From: Candidatus Deferrimicrobiaceae bacterium
Lineage (GTDB): Bacteria > Desulfobacterota > Deferrimicrobia > Deferrimicrobiales > Deferrimicrobiaceae
Direction: 5' to 3'
DNA: 64,000 nucleotides
Assembly (NCBI GenBank): GCA_036504035.1
Contig: DASXVV010000009.1
Span: 641,751 to 705,750, forward strand
The notes under the pieces were generated by a model. It did not search any database, was not told the origin of the DNA, and worked only from the letters and a program-made list of their open reading frames with translations. Position 1 is the stretch's first letter, and each line of letters opens with the position of its first letter. This document shows, piece by piece, positions 42,039 through 50,896 of this stretch. The translations under genes and the position numbers were made by a program.

Positions 42039-43130
42039 ATGGAACCGTTGAAGACCACCCCCCTTGTCGACCGGCACCGTGCCTTGGGCGCCCTCATGGC
42101 GCCGTTCGGAGGGTGGGATATGCCGATCCAGTATGAAGGCATCCTGGCCGAGCACCGCGCCTGCCGCGAAAAGTCGGCGCTGTTCGACATCTGCCATATG
42201 GGCGAGTTCCGGTACGAGGGGGACATCGTCGGCGGCGGCCTCGAGAACGTTTTCACGATGTCCGTTGCGTCGATCCCCGTCGGCCGCTCCCGCTACGGGT
42301 TCCTCCTCAACGAGCGCGGGGGCATCATCGACGACCTGATCGTCTTCCGCCTTGCGGAGAACGAGGCCATGATCGTGGTCAATGCGGCCACGGCGCCCAA
42401 CGATTTCGCCGTCATCGGTTCGCGCCTGCCCGGCTCCGCCCGATTCGAGGACATCTCGGCCGCCACCGGCAAACTCGACCTGCAAGGCCCGCTATCCCGC
42501 GACGTCCTCATGTCGCTGATCGGCCGCGAGATCACATCCCTCCCCTATTTCCGATTCATCGAGACCACCGTGATGGGAAGCCCCGCGATCGTCAGCCGCA
42601 CCGGCTACACCGGAGAACTGGGATACGAAATCTTCCTGCCCGCCGAAAAGACGGCCGAGCTGTGGGACGCGCTGCTCGCTTATCCCTCGGTGAAGCCGGC
42701 CGGGCTCGGCGCTCGCGACCTGCTCCGCCTCGAGGTGGGCTACAGCCTCTACGGCAACGACCTCGACGAGAAGGTCACGCCGCTCGAAGCGGGACTCGAT
42801 GCCTTCGTCAACTTCGACAAGGCGTTCGTCGGGAAAGAGGCGCTGCTCGCCCAGCGGGCGGCGGGCCTTCCCCGCGCCAAGGTCGCTTTCAAGGTCGGCT
42901 CCCGCCGCTCCCCCCGCCACTATTACGAAATCTGGTCGGGCGAAGCCCGGGTGGGCACCGTCACCAGCGGCGCCTTCTCCCCGATGCTCGGCTGCGGGAT
43001 GGGTCTAGGCCTCGTCGACCCGGCCTCCGCCGCGCCCGGCGCCGCGCTGACCATCCGGCACGGAAGCCTCGTCATGGAAGCAACCGTCTGCTCGCTGCCG
43101 TTCTACGCCGGCGGGTCGCTGCGCGCATAA
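42039..43130 (+). CDS. gcvT: glycine cleavage system T protein (aminomethyltransferase)
   Basis: This 363-aa protein moves the methylene group from aminomethyl-GcvH to tetrahydrofolate. Visible are 'PLVDRHRALGALMAPFGGWDMPIQY', 'HRACREKSALFDICHMGEFR', 'GGIIDDLIVFRL', 'VSRTGYTGELGYEIFLPAE', 'GARDLLRLEVGYSLYGNDLD' and 'VTSGAFSPMLGCGMGLGLV'. ATG 42039 follows AAGAGGAGACCC. It is first in the run gcvT-gcvH-gcvPA-gcvPB-lipM-lipA. The 86-nt leader shows no glycine riboswitch. Confidence 0.96.
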   Translation: MEPLKTTPLVDRHRALGALMAPFGGWDMPIQYEGILAEHRACREKSALFDICHMGEFRYEGDIVGGGLENVFTMSVASIPVGRSRYGFLLNERGGIIDDLIVFRLAENEAMIVVNAATAPNDFAVIGSRLPGSARFEDISAATGKLDLQGPLSRDVLMSLIGREITSLPYFRFIETTVMGSPAIVSRTGYTGELGYEIFLPAEKTAELWDALLAYPSVKPAGLGARDLLRLEVGYSLYGNDLDEKVTPLEAGLDAFVNFDKAFVGKEALLAQRAAGLPRAKVAFKVGSRRSPRHYYEIWSGEARVGTVTSGAFSPMLGCGMGLGLVDPASAAPGAALTIRHGSLVMEATVCSLPFYAGGSLRA

Positions 43131-43181
43131 TCTTTACCGATCGCATCCAATAATCCGCCCTTTCGAAAAGGAGGCAATGGC

Positions 43182-43556
43182 ATGCCGAATACGTACTACA
43201 CCAAGGAACACGAATGGGTCACGGTCGACGGAACCAGCGCCTCGGTCGGCATCACCGACTTCGCGGCGCACCAGCTCGGCGATATCACCTTCGTCGAGCT
43301 TCCGAAGGTCGGCAAGACGGTCAAGCAGTTCGAGGTGCTCTGCGGCATCGAGTCGGTCAAGACGGCGAGCGACATTTACGCGCCGCTCTCCGGCAAGGTC
43401 GTCGCGGTCAACGACGCCCTCAACGACACGCCCGAGGTCGTCAACGCGTCTCCCGAAGAATCCGCCTGGATGGCGAAGCTCGAGATCGCCGACGCTTCCG
43501 AGACTTCGAAGCTGATGAATCGCGACCAATACCTCGAGTACCTGAAGGGACTCTAG
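43182..43556 (+). CDS. gcvH: glycine cleavage system H protein
   Basis: This 124-aa lipoyl-carrier protein has the lipoylation site Lys60 in '[17 protein letters not shown]'. The rest matches the family ('[12 protein letters not shown]', '[22 protein letters not shown]', '[18 protein letters not shown]'). It shuttles the aminomethyl group between the P, T and L proteins. AAAGGAGGCAATGGC gives an excellent ribosome site. The lipoate-attaching enzymes LipM and LipA are encoded three genes downstream, which matches its need for modification. Confidence 0.97.
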   Translation: MPNTYYTKEHEWVTVDGTSASVGITDFAAHQLGDITFVELPKVGKTVKQFEVLCGIESVKTASDIYAPLSGKVVAVNDALNDTPEVVNASPEESAWMAKLEIADASETSKLMNRDQYLEYLKGL

Positions 43557-43558
43557 CC

Positions 43559-44893
43559 ATGGACTTCGCACCGCATACGCCCGAAGAGATCCGGGAGATG
43601 CTTTCCGCCATCGGCGTCGGCAGCATCGGCGAACTGTTCTCGCCGATCCCGCAGGCGTTGCGCGCCAAATCCTTCGACCTTCCGCCGGGGATGTCCGAGT
43701 TCGAGATGCTCGACCGGCTCAAGGCGCTGGCGTCGCGTAACACCGACGTCCTTCCCTTCGTGGGGGGCGGATACTACGACCACCTGATCCCGGCCGCGGT
43801 CGACCACCTTGCCGGCCGCTCCGAGTTCTACACCGCCTACACGCCGTATCAGCCCGAATGCTCGCAGGGCTCGCTCCAGGCGCTCTACGAGTATCAGACC
43901 GCCATCTGCCGCCTCACCGGGCTCGACGTCTCCAACGCGTCGCTCTACGACGGCGGCACCGCGCTGGCCGAGGCCGCGCTGATGGCGCTCCGGATCACGG
44001 GCCGCAACCGGCTCGTGATCGACGCGGCCGTCAACCCGTTCCATCGTGCCATCGTGAAAACATACCTCGAAACTCACCCGGTCGAGGTCGTCGAGGTGTT
44101 CCCCGAGGATGCGTCCACCGCGCGGGGCGCGCTGTTCGGCGAGATCGACGATCGGTGCGCCGCAGTGCTGGTGGCCAACCCCACCTTCCTCGGCTGCGTC
44201 TCCGATTACACCGACCTGGCGGCGAAGGCGCACGAAAACGGGGCACTCCTGGTCTCGGCCGTCTATCCCGTCGCGCTCGGCCTGCTCAAGACGCCCGGCG
44301 AGATGGACGTCGATATCGCCGTGGGCGACGGCCAATCGGTCGGCAACCCGCTCTCCTTCGGCGGTCCGGCGTTCGGCTTCATCGCGACGAAGAAGGCCTA
44401 CATCCGCAACCTGCCCGGCCGCATCGTCGGCGAGACCGACGACCGCGAGGGGCGCCGCGGCTACGTCCTCACGCTCCAGGCGCGCGAACAGCACATCAAG
44501 CGGCACAAGGCCACCTCCAACATCTGCAGCAACCAGAGCCTGTGCGCTCTGCGCGGTCTGATCCACCTGTCGCTGCTCGGGAAGCAGGGGATGGTCGAGT
44601 TGGCGCATCAGAACCGAGATAAAGCCGAATACGCCAAGGGCGCGCTCACCGCGATCCGCGGCGTCACCGCCATCGCCCGCGAGCCGTCGTTCAACGAGTT
44701 CACCCTGCGCCTCCCGAGCCGCGCCGAAGACGCGGTCGCCGCGCTGCTGCGGCGGGGCATCGCCGCGGGCGTCCCGCTCGCCCCCTGGTACCCGGGCAGT
44801 GAAAAAGACCTCGTCATCACCGTGACCGAGAAGCGGAGCAAGGTCGAGATCGACCGGCTCGCGCAGGAACTGGAGAAGGTGCTATGGAGCTGA
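43559..44893 (+). CDS. gcvPA: glycine dehydrogenase (decarboxylating) subunit 1
   Basis: This 444-aa N-terminal half of the split P protein contains '[26 protein letters not shown]', '[38 protein letters not shown]', '[21 protein letters not shown]', '[23 protein letters not shown]' and '[13 protein letters not shown]'. It lacks the PLP lysine, which is in subunit 2. The start ATG 43559 lies 3 nt after the gcvH stop. Its end overlaps gcvPB by 10 nt. The two subunits form the heterotetramer that decarboxylates glycine. Confidence 0.96.
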   Translation: MDFAPHTPEEIREMLSAIGVGSIGELFSPIPQALRAKSFDLPPGMSEFEMLDRLKALASRNTDVLPFVGGGYYDHLIPAAVDHLAGRSEFYTAYTPYQPECSQGSLQALYEYQTAICRLTGLDVSNASLYDGGTALAEAALMALRITGRNRLVIDAAVNPFHRAIVKTYLETHPVEVVEVFPEDASTARGALFGEIDDRCAAVLVANPTFLGCVSDYTDLAAKAHENGALLVSAVYPVALGLLKTPGEMDVDIAVGDGQSVGNPLSFGGPAFGFIATKKAYIRNLPGRIVGETDDREGRRGYVLTLQAREQHIKRHKATSNICSNQSLCALRGLIHLSLLGKQGMVELAHQNRDKAEYAKGALTAIRGVTAIAREPSFNEFTLRLPSRAEDAVAALLRRGIAAGVPLAPWYPGSEKDLVITVTEKRSKVEIDRLAQELEKVLWS

Positions 44894-46326
44894 TCTACGA
44901 AAAGTCGGTATCCGGTCGACGGGGCGCCCGGCTTCCCAATAGCGACGTCCCCCCGGCGTCACCCCTGCCCCAAAGGCTGCTGCGCGCCGAGGCGGCGCGG
45001 CTTCCCGAGCTCTCCGAGCTCGACGTGGTCCGCCACTTCACGCAGCTGTCGCGCCGCAACGTCGGCGTCGACAACGCCTTCTACCCGCTCGGCTCCTGCA
45101 CCATGAAATACAACGCCAAGGCCGCCGAGGAGGCCGCGCGCTTCTTCACCGGCTTCCACCCGGTTCCCGCCCTGCTGCTTGGCGGCGAGCCGCTGGTCCA
45201 GGGGTCGCTCGCTCTGCTCCACCACATGGGCGAGCTGCTCGAGGAGATCACCGGCATGGACGCGGTCACCTGCCAGCCTTTGGCCGGCGCCCACGGCGAG
45301 ATGACCGGAATCATGCTGATCTCGGCCTACCACAAGGCCAAGGGGAACAAGAAGAAGTTCGTCATCGTCCCCGACTCCTCGCACGGCACCAACCCGGCCT
45401 CCGCGGCCATGGCCGGCTACGAGATCGTCACGATCCCCACGGCCCCTTACGGAGACATGGACCTCGACGCATTCAAGGCCGCGCTCAACGACGAGGTCGC
45501 CGCGGTCATGATGACCTGCCCCAACACGCTTGGGCTGTTCAACCCGCACATCAAGGAGATCTGCGACCTGGCGCACGAGGCCGGCGCGCTCGTCTACTAC
45601 GACGGCGCCAACCTCAACGCCATCCTCGGCCAGGTGCGCCCCGGCGATGTCGGGTTCGACGTCGTCCACGTCAACCTGCACAAGACGTTCGGCACGCCGC
45701 ACGGCGGCGGCGGGCCGGGAAGCGGCCCCGTCGGCGTCAAGGCGGCGCTCGCCCCCTTCCTGCCGGCGCCCCGCGTCGTCAAGCTCGACGACGGCACCTT
45801 CGGCGTCGCCGACGACACCCGGTCGAGCATCGGGCGCGTCGCCAACTTCTTCGGCAACTTCGGCATCATCGTCCGCGCCTACGCCTACATCCTGATGCTC
45901 GGGCGCGAGGGGTTGGTCGGCGCCAGCGAGCTGGCCGTACTCAACGCCAACTACGTCATGAGCCGGCTGAAGGACCTCTACGATCTTCCCTACGACCAGA
46001 CCTGCATGCACGAGTGCGTCTTCTCTGCCTCGCGCCAGCTTGCGTACGGCGTCCATGCCATCGACATCGCCAAGTACCTCATCGACCAGGGGTACCACCC
46101 CCCGACGGTCTACTTCCCGATGATCGTGAGAGAGGCGATCATGATCGAGCCGACCGAGACCGAAAGCAAGCAGACGCTCGACGCCTTCATCGCGGTCATG
46201 CGCGAGGCGGCCGAGCTTGCAGAGAAAGATCCCGAGGCGCTCAAGCGGGCGCCGCTGACTATGCCGGTCTCGCGGCTCGACGAGACCAAGGCGGCCCGCG
46301 GGCAGCACGTCTGCCACCTGGGATGA
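44884..46326 (+). CDS. gcvPB: glycine dehydrogenase (decarboxylating) subunit 2
   Basis: This 480-aa PLP-dependent half of the split P protein has '[34 protein letters not shown]', '[18 protein letters not shown]', '[19 protein letters not shown]', and the Schiff-base lysine in '[16 protein letters not shown]'. '[37 protein letters not shown]' closes the domain. It overlaps gcvPA by 10 nt and lipM by 4 nt, so the cluster is read as a unit. The dihydrolipoamide dehydrogenase (L protein) is not in the window. Confidence 0.96.
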   Translation: MELIYEKSVSGRRGARLPNSDVPPASPLPQRLLRAEAARLPELSELDVVRHFTQLSRRNVGVDNAFYPLGSCTMKYNAKAAEEAARFFTGFHPVPALLLGGEPLVQGSLALLHHMGELLEEITGMDAVTCQPLAGAHGEMTGIMLISAYHKAKGNKKKFVIVPDSSHGTNPASAAMAGYEIVTIPTAPYGDMDLDAFKAALNDEVAAVMMTCPNTLGLFNPHIKEICDLAHEAGALVYYDGANLNAILGQVRPGDVGFDVVHVNLHKTFGTPHGGGGPGSGPVGVKAALAPFLPAPRVVKLDDGTFGVADDTRSSIGRVANFFGNFGIIVRAYAYILMLGREGLVGASELAVLNANYVMSRLKDLYDLPYDQTCMHECVFSASRQLAYGVHAIDIAKYLIDQGYHPPTVYFPMIVREAIMIEPTETESKQTLDAFIAVMREAAELAEKDPEALKRAPLTMPVSRLDETKAARGQHVCHLG

Positions 46327-47138
46327 CCTGCCGCACCGACTGGCGCCTCGTCGACACCGGCCCACTTGACGGGCCCGCCAACATGGCGGTCGACGAGGCG
46401 CTGCTCGACGCGTTCGATCCCGAGCGCTCGACGCCGGTGCTCCGCCTCTACGGCTGGAATCCACCGGCGTTGTCGCTTGGCCGCTACCAGGACCCGGCGG
46501 CGGTGCTCGATCTCGACCGCTGCCGGGCCGACGGCGTTCCGGCTGTCCGCCGGATCACGGGCGGCGGCGTGATCTACCATGCCGACGAGCTGACCTATGC
46601 CATCGTCTGCGCACCGCAACACCTTCCCCCCGCGTCAACCGTCAAAGACTCTTTTCGCCACCTCACCGGCTTCCTGCTCGCGTTCTACCGCGGTCTCGGC
46701 CTCGACGCCGCCTGGGCCGCCGACGTGGCCGCCGACTCAGGGCGGCTGGGAGAGCGTACCGCCTTCTGCTTCGCCGGGAAGGAGGATTTCGACATCCTCG
46801 TCGACGGCGCCAAGATCGGCGGAAACGCCCAACGCCGCCTTCGCCATGCGATCTTCCAGCACGGCTCCATCCCGCTCGCCGACCGGGTGCCGACCGGAAT
46901 CGGCTATCTGCGCGAGGAACCGGCCGCCGCCGACCTCGCCGTGACCAGCCTGGAAACGCTTGGGATCACCCTGCCGCCCGAGGCGCTTTTCGCCCGCCTC
47001 GCCGCATCCTTTTCCGATGCGCTCGGGGCCACTCTCGCCCCCTCGTCGCTGACCCCTGCCGAGCAGGCGGGAGCAGCCGCCCTCCGATGCGGAAAATACG
47101 CCGAGCACGACTGGGCCTTCCGGACCTTCCCGTCGTGA
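46323..47138 (+). CDS. lipM: lipoate-protein ligase/octanoyltransferase (LipM-type)
   Basis: This 271-aa protein of the BPL/LplA/LipB fold has 'DGPANMAVDEALLDAFD', 'PVLRLYGWNPPALSLGRYQDP', 'VRRITGGGVIYHADELTYAIV' and 'FCFAGKEDFDILVDGAKIGGNAQRR'. The Cys in FCF sits where LipM-type octanoyltransferases carry their thioester Cys, so transfer of octanoate from acyl carrier protein is more likely than ATP-dependent ligation. It starts with an ATGA overlap after gcvPB and precedes lipA. It would octanoylate GcvH, which LipA then thiolates. Confidence 0.85.
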   Translation: MTCRTDWRLVDTGPLDGPANMAVDEALLDAFDPERSTPVLRLYGWNPPALSLGRYQDPAAVLDLDRCRADGVPAVRRITGGGVIYHADELTYAIVCAPQHLPPASTVKDSFRHLTGFLLAFYRGLGLDAAWAADVAADSGRLGERTAFCFAGKEDFDILVDGAKIGGNAQRRLRHAIFQHGSIPLADRVPTGIGYLREEPAAADLAVTSLETLGITLPPEALFARLAASFSDALGATLAPSSLTPAEQAGAAALRCGKYAEHDWAFRTFPS

Positions 47139-48013
47139 ATGCCGTCCGCAGGCCCGAGTGGCTCCAGAAGAAGCTGTCGCCCGGTGCACACGCCGATATG
47201 GAAAAAATGCTGGTCGAGCTCCAGCTCAACACGGTCTGCCAGCAGGCGCTCTGCCCAAACATTACGGAATGCTTCCGCCAGAAGCAGGCGACCTTCCTTA
47301 TCCTCGGCGCCGCCTGCACCCGGTTATGCGCCTTCTGCAACGTCGCCAAGACCGTCCCGCTCCCCGCCGATCCCGGCGAGCCGGCGCGGGTGGCCGCCGC
47401 CGTCAAGCGGCTTGGGCTCGCCCACGTGGTCGTCACCAGCCCGACGCGCGACGACCTGCCCGACGGCGGCGCCGCCGCCTTCGCCGCGACGGTCACCGCG
47501 ATCCGGCGGCAGTCGCCCGGCACCCGCATCGAGCTGCTGGTCCCCGATTTCCAGGGCCGCCCCGGAAGCATCGCCGAAGTCGTCGACGCCGCCCCCGACA
47601 TCCTCGGGCACAACGTCGAGACGGTGCCGCGGCTCTATGAGATCCGCAAGGGCGCCGTCTATGCCCGGTCGCTCGGCGTGCTGGCGGCCGCACACGCTCG
47701 GGCGCCGCACCTTCCGACCAAATCCGGCCTGATGCTCGGGATGGGCGAGACGCGCGACGAGGTGCGCGCCGTGCTCGCCGACCTGCGCGGCGTCGGCTGC
47801 GCGTTCCTGAGCCTCGGGCAGTATCTGGCGCCTAGCCGCCGCCACCGGCCCGTGTCGGCCTTCATCCCGCCGGAGACCTTCGATTCACTGAAGGAGGAAG
47901 CGCTTCGGCTCGGTTTTGCGCACGTCGAGAGCGGTCCCTACGTCCGCAGCTCTTACCACGCCGCCGACTACGGTGACGTCCCGTCGAACCCGGCCGGATC
48001 GCCCGGCATCTGA
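47135..48013 (+). CDS. lipA: lipoyl synthase
   Basis: From GTG 47135 (GTGA overlap with lipM) this 292-aa radical-SAM enzyme starts 'MNAVRRPEWLQKKLSPG'. An ATG at 47087 in frame would add 16 residues and is the alternative. The auxiliary cluster motif CX4CX5C is 'CQQALCPNITEC'. The radical-SAM cluster is 'CTRLCAFCNV', and 'RSSYHAADY' is the conserved C-terminal RSSY block. It inserts two sulfurs into protein-bound octanoyl chains, completing lipoylation of GcvH and of 2-oxoacid dehydrogenases. The usual order lipM-lipA after gcv genes supports function. Confidence 0.93.
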   Translation: MNAVRRPEWLQKKLSPGAHADMEKMLVELQLNTVCQQALCPNITECFRQKQATFLILGAACTRLCAFCNVAKTVPLPADPGEPARVAAAVKRLGLAHVVVTSPTRDDLPDGGAAAFAATVTAIRRQSPGTRIELLVPDFQGRPGSIAEVVDAAPDILGHNVETVPRLYEIRKGAVYARSLGVLAAAHARAPHLPTKSGLMLGMGETRDEVRAVLADLRGVGCAFLSLGQYLAPSRRHRPVSAFIPPETFDSLKEEALRLGFAHVESGPYVRSSYHAADYGDVPSNPAGSPGI

Positions 48014-48030
48014 CTGGAGGGAATTCGCCC

Positions 48031-48837
48031 ATGGATACGCCACGGCAAGTTGCCGGAATCCGCCGCATGCCTGTCCTCTTCCTGGGACACGGGTCTCCGA
48101 TGAACGCGATCGAGGACAACGAATGGAGCCGGGCCTTCCGGGCACTCGGCAAGACCCTTCCGCGTCCGCGGGCGATCCTTTCCATCTCGGCGCATTGGTT
48201 CGTCGAAGGCACGTTCCTCACCGGAGACGCCCACCCGAAGACCATCCACGATTTCGGCGGTTTCCCCGACGAACTTTATCGGATGCGCTACCCCGCGCCC
48301 GGGGATCCGGCCCTCGCGGGGCGGGCCGCGGCCCTCATCGGGCCCGATATCGCCTCGATCAGCAACGACTGGGGGCTCGACCACGGCACGTGGAGCGTGC
48401 TGCTCCACCTCTTCCCCGAGGCCGACATCCCGGTCGTCCAGCTGTCGATCGACCACCGGCTGCCATCCGCCGGCCACCTCGCGATCGGCCGGAAGCTCGC
48501 CCCGCTGCGCGACGAGGGCGTCCTGATCCTCTGCAGCGGGAACATCACCCACAATCTCCGCCACGCGATGACCAGCGTTTATCGTAGCGATTTTTCGACG
48601 CCCGACTGGGCCGTCCGCTTCGACGCCGCCGTCGCTTACGCCTTTGAACGGAACGACGCCGACTTCTTCGCACGTGCGCTTGAAAGCGACGACGGACGGA
48701 TGTGCCATCCCACGCCCGACCACTATCTCCCGCTGGCCTATGCGGTCGGAGCCGCCGCCCCCGGGGACGAAGTCGACTTCCCCATCACCGGCTTTTCCCT
48801 GGCCTCGCTGTCGATGCGCGCGGTCCTGCTTGGTTAA
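48031..48837 (+). CDS. ygiD: class III extradiol dioxygenase, DODA/YgiD family
   Basis: This 268-aa protein has the zinc/iron-dependent LigB-type pattern: 'MPVLFLGHGSPMNAIEDNEWS' (first metal His), 'ILSISAHWFVEGTFLTGD' (second His), 'TIHDFGGFPDELYRMRYPAPG' (third), 'DWGLDHGTWSVLLHLFPEADIPVVQLSID' and 'VLILCSGNITHNL'. E. coli YgiD is a DOPA 4,5-dioxygenase of unclear physiological substrate. GGAGGGAATTCGCCC precedes ATG 48031. It is the last gene before the hgcAB pair and may share a transcript with it, since only 7 nt separate it from the proposed hgcA start. Confidence 0.9.
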   Translation: MDTPRQVAGIRRMPVLFLGHGSPMNAIEDNEWSRAFRALGKTLPRPRAILSISAHWFVEGTFLTGDAHPKTIHDFGGFPDELYRMRYPAPGDPALAGRAAALIGPDIASISNDWGLDHGTWSVLLHLFPEADIPVVQLSIDHRLPSAGHLAIGRKLAPLRDEGVLILCSGNITHNLRHAMTSVYRSDFSTPDWAVRFDAAVAYAFERNDADFFARALESDDGRMCHPTPDHYLPLAYAVGAAAPGDEVDFPITGFSLASLSMRAVLLG

Positions 48838-48844
48838 AGACGCG

Positions 48845-49981
48845 ATGGAAGCGCCCCGCAAGATCATGCCGGCCAAGTTCGGCCCGGTTCCCCCGAAAGG
48901 CCCGGATCCCGAAGCCCCCCCCTGTTGAGGGCCGAAGACTCCCGCCGTGGGCGGGGGCATCGACGAATCGGTTCCCGGCTTCCTCGGCTGGCTTGACACG
49001 CCTTCGGGCAAGATCGCCCGCATCGCGTCCGACTGGACCGCTGCCGACCGGCTGGGCGCATGGAAGGTCCGATGGGCGATCGGCCGGATGGCTTACCTCG
49101 TTCCCCCCGGGCTTTACGCCGTCGGAACCCCGGATGCGTCGTCGCCCGTCGTCGTCACCGCCAACTACAAGCTGACGTTCGATCTTGTCCGTCGCGCATT
49201 GCGCGGCCGGAACACGTGGCTCCTCGTCCTCGAAACGCACGGAATCAACGTCTGGTGCGCGGGGGGCAAAGGCACGTTCGGGAGCGACGAACTCGTCCGG
49301 CGAATCGGCGCCGTCAACCTTTCCCGGGTGGTCTCCCACCGCACGGTGCTGTTGCCGCTGCTGTCGGCGAACGGCGTCTGCGCCCGGACCGTCCGGGCGA
49401 AAAGCGGCTTCGAGGCGCGCTTCGCGTCCATCCGCGCGGCGGATCTCCCCGAATACCTCGACAACGGCCACCGCACGACCGGACCCATGCGGCAGTTGAC
49501 GTTCACGCTGCGCGAGCGGGCAGCCGTCGTCCCCGTCGATCTCGTCCTGGCGGTTGGCGCCTCGCTCCCGGTCCTCGCCGCCTGCCTCGTCGTGGGGGCG
49601 CTTGCCGCCCCGAAGGTCGTTTCGTTCGAGACGCTCTTCCCCGCCCTGGCATACCTGTCGGCGCTCGCCTGCGGCACGATCTGCGTCCCGCTGCTTCTGC
49701 CGCTCCTCCCCGGCCGCGCCTTTTCCTTCAAGGGCGCCCTGTTCGGACTCCTGCCGGTGGCCGCGATCGGCGGAATGACGGGATGGTCTCCTAAATCCGT
49801 CCTGCCGGCGCTGTTCGCGTTGCCCGCCGTCTCCGCCTTTTTCGCGCTCAACTTCACCGGCAGCACGACCTTCACCTCGAAATCGGGCGTCAAGAAGGAG
49901 ATCCGACTGGCGATGCCCGCGATGGGTCTGTCGGCGCTGGCCGGTCTCATCGCATGGATCGTCGGGAGATTTGCGGGATGA
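48845..49981 (+). CDS. hgcA: mercury methylation corrinoid protein HgcA, with in-frame UGA (probable selenocysteine)
   Basis: The proposed protein has 378 residues from ATG 48845: 27 codons, then UGA at 48926-28 (residue 28), then the conserved HgcA. A caller would start at GTG 48947 (344 aa), but that GTG lacks a ribosome site. 'RLGAWKVRWAIGRMAYLVPPGLYAVG' and 'SPVVVTANYKLTFDL' are typical HgcA. The cap helix 'NVWCAGGKGTFG' holds the cobalt-ligating Cys (C138). Five membrane helices follow from about 230. HgcA carries methyl-cobalamin that methylates Hg(II). The N-terminus ends PPC-U-GPKTP, and a strong hairpin sits downstream of the UGA. The stop overlaps hgcB (ATGA). UGA as genuine stop is the alternative. 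Confidence 0.88.
48939..48957 (+). promoter_or_regulatory. candidate SECIS hairpin in hgcA
   Basis: After the UGA at 48926, CUCCCGCC pairs with GGCGGGGG (8 bp including one U-G) around the loop GUG; opening the top pair gives the loop CGUGG. The loop begins at +19 from the UGA, exactly as in the fdnG SECIS of this window. The GTG usually taken as the HgcA start is this loop. High local GC makes chance hairpins possible, so the spacing match matters most. Confidence 0.6.
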
Positions 49982-50274
49982 AGGGATTTTCGTACCTGAA
50001 GAACGTGACGACGCTGGCGCTCGACCGGGAGCGGTGCAGCGGCTGCGGACTTTGCGCCCACGTCTGCCCGCACCAGGTTTTCGTGATCCGAGGGAGGAAG
50101 ACGGAGATCGTCGCCCGCGACGCGTGCATGGAGTGCGGCGCCTGCGCCCTCAACTGTCCGGAGGATGCGCTGTGCGTCGATGCCGGCGTCGGCTGCGCCT
50201 CGGGCATCCTCACCGAGTGGTGGCGGGACACGTTTCCCGGACGACGTGGGGGACCGGAGTCCGGTTGCTGCTGA
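49978..50274 (+). CDS. hgcB: mercury methylation ferredoxin HgcB
   Basis: This 98-aa ferredoxin has two [4Fe-4S] motifs, C20-x2-C23-x2-C26-x3-C30 and C50-x2-C53-x2-C56-x3-C60 (the HgcB hallmark 'CMECGAC'). C73 matches the conserved third-region Cys, and the vicinal pair C97-C98 forms the C-terminus. HgcB reduces HgcA to the Co(I) state, and its terminal thiols are thought to hand over Hg(II). It starts with an ATGA overlap with hgcA, and hgcAB as adjacent genes is the standard arrangement in methylating bacteria and archaea. The convergent rdgB gene begins 17 nt past its stop. Confidence 0.96.
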   Translation: MKGFSYLKNVTTLALDRERCSGCGLCAHVCPHQVFVIRGRKTEIVARDACMECGACALNCPEDALCVDAGVGCASGILTEWWRDTFPGRRGGPESGCC

Positions 50275-50290
50275 CCCGATTCTTCCGGGC

Positions 50291-50896
50291 CTACTCCAGG
50301 GCGCCCAACTCGCGCAACGTACCGACCAGTGCCCGCATCGCCTGCCCGCGGTGACTGATCCGGTTCTTCGTTTCGGGCGTCAGTTCGGCCATCGTCTCGA
50401 CCCGTCCTTCGACGACGAAATACGGGTCGTATCCGAATCCGCCCGTGCCGGCGCGATGGGCCGTGATCCGGCCGCGAATGATCCCGCGCCCCTCGGCGAT
50501 CACCTTCCCCGGAACAGCGGCAACGGCCACGCAGAAATAGGCCGCCGGCCACGGTTTCGACACCGCGGCGAGCTCCGAAAGCAGCAGCGCGTTGTTGTCC
50601 TCGTCGGTCGCGTCCGGGCCGGCATAGCGGGCCGAATGCACGCCAGGCCGTCCCCCAAGCGGCTCGACCGAAATGCCCGAATCGTCCGCGATGCACAGGA
50701 CGCCCAACGCTTCGGCGTACGCCAGCGCCTTGATCCGGGCGTTTTCGGCGAACGTCCCGGCATCCTCGACCGGGTCGGGCACGGACGGGAAGTCGGCCAG
50801 CGTCAGCACTTCGAGGCCGCGCGCCGCTTCCGGCGCCAGCAACTCCCGCATCTCGCGGACCTTGCCGGGATTTTTTGTCGCGATCAGGAGCTTCAT
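50291..50896 (-). CDS. rdgB: XTP/dITP diphosphatase (non-canonical purine NTP pyrophosphatase)
   Basis: This 201-aa house-cleaning enzyme hydrolyses XTP, dITP and ITP to monophosphates. The signatures are '[18 protein letters not shown]', '[14 protein letters not shown]', '[26 protein letters not shown]', '[15 protein letters not shown]' and '[11 protein letters not shown]'. ATG 50896 overlaps the rph stop by 4 nt, the usual rph-rdgB arrangement. It is convergent with hgcB, with 16 nt between stops. Confidence 0.95.
   Translation of the reverse strand: MKLLIATKNPGKVREMRELLAPEAARGLEVLTLADFPSVPDPVEDAGTFAENARIKALAYAEALGVLCIADDSGISVEPLGGRPGVHSARYAGPDATDEDNNALLLSELAAVSKPWPAAYFCVAVAAVPGKVIAEGRGIIRGRITAHRAGTGGFGYDPYFVVEGRVETMAELTPETKNRISHRGQAMRALVGTLRELGALE

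Noticed and set aside
48947-49981. HgcA starting at GTG 48947 as the complete gene
   Set aside because: No ribosome site at a useful distance, the GTG is in a hairpin loop, and an upstream frame in phase begins right after ygiD. Kept as the alternative if UGA is a true stop.
50263-50277. UGA after the HgcB C-terminal Cys-Cys as a third Sec codon
   Set aside because: HgcB normally ends in the vicinal cysteines, and the continuation reads into the convergent gene with no hairpin of the right form.
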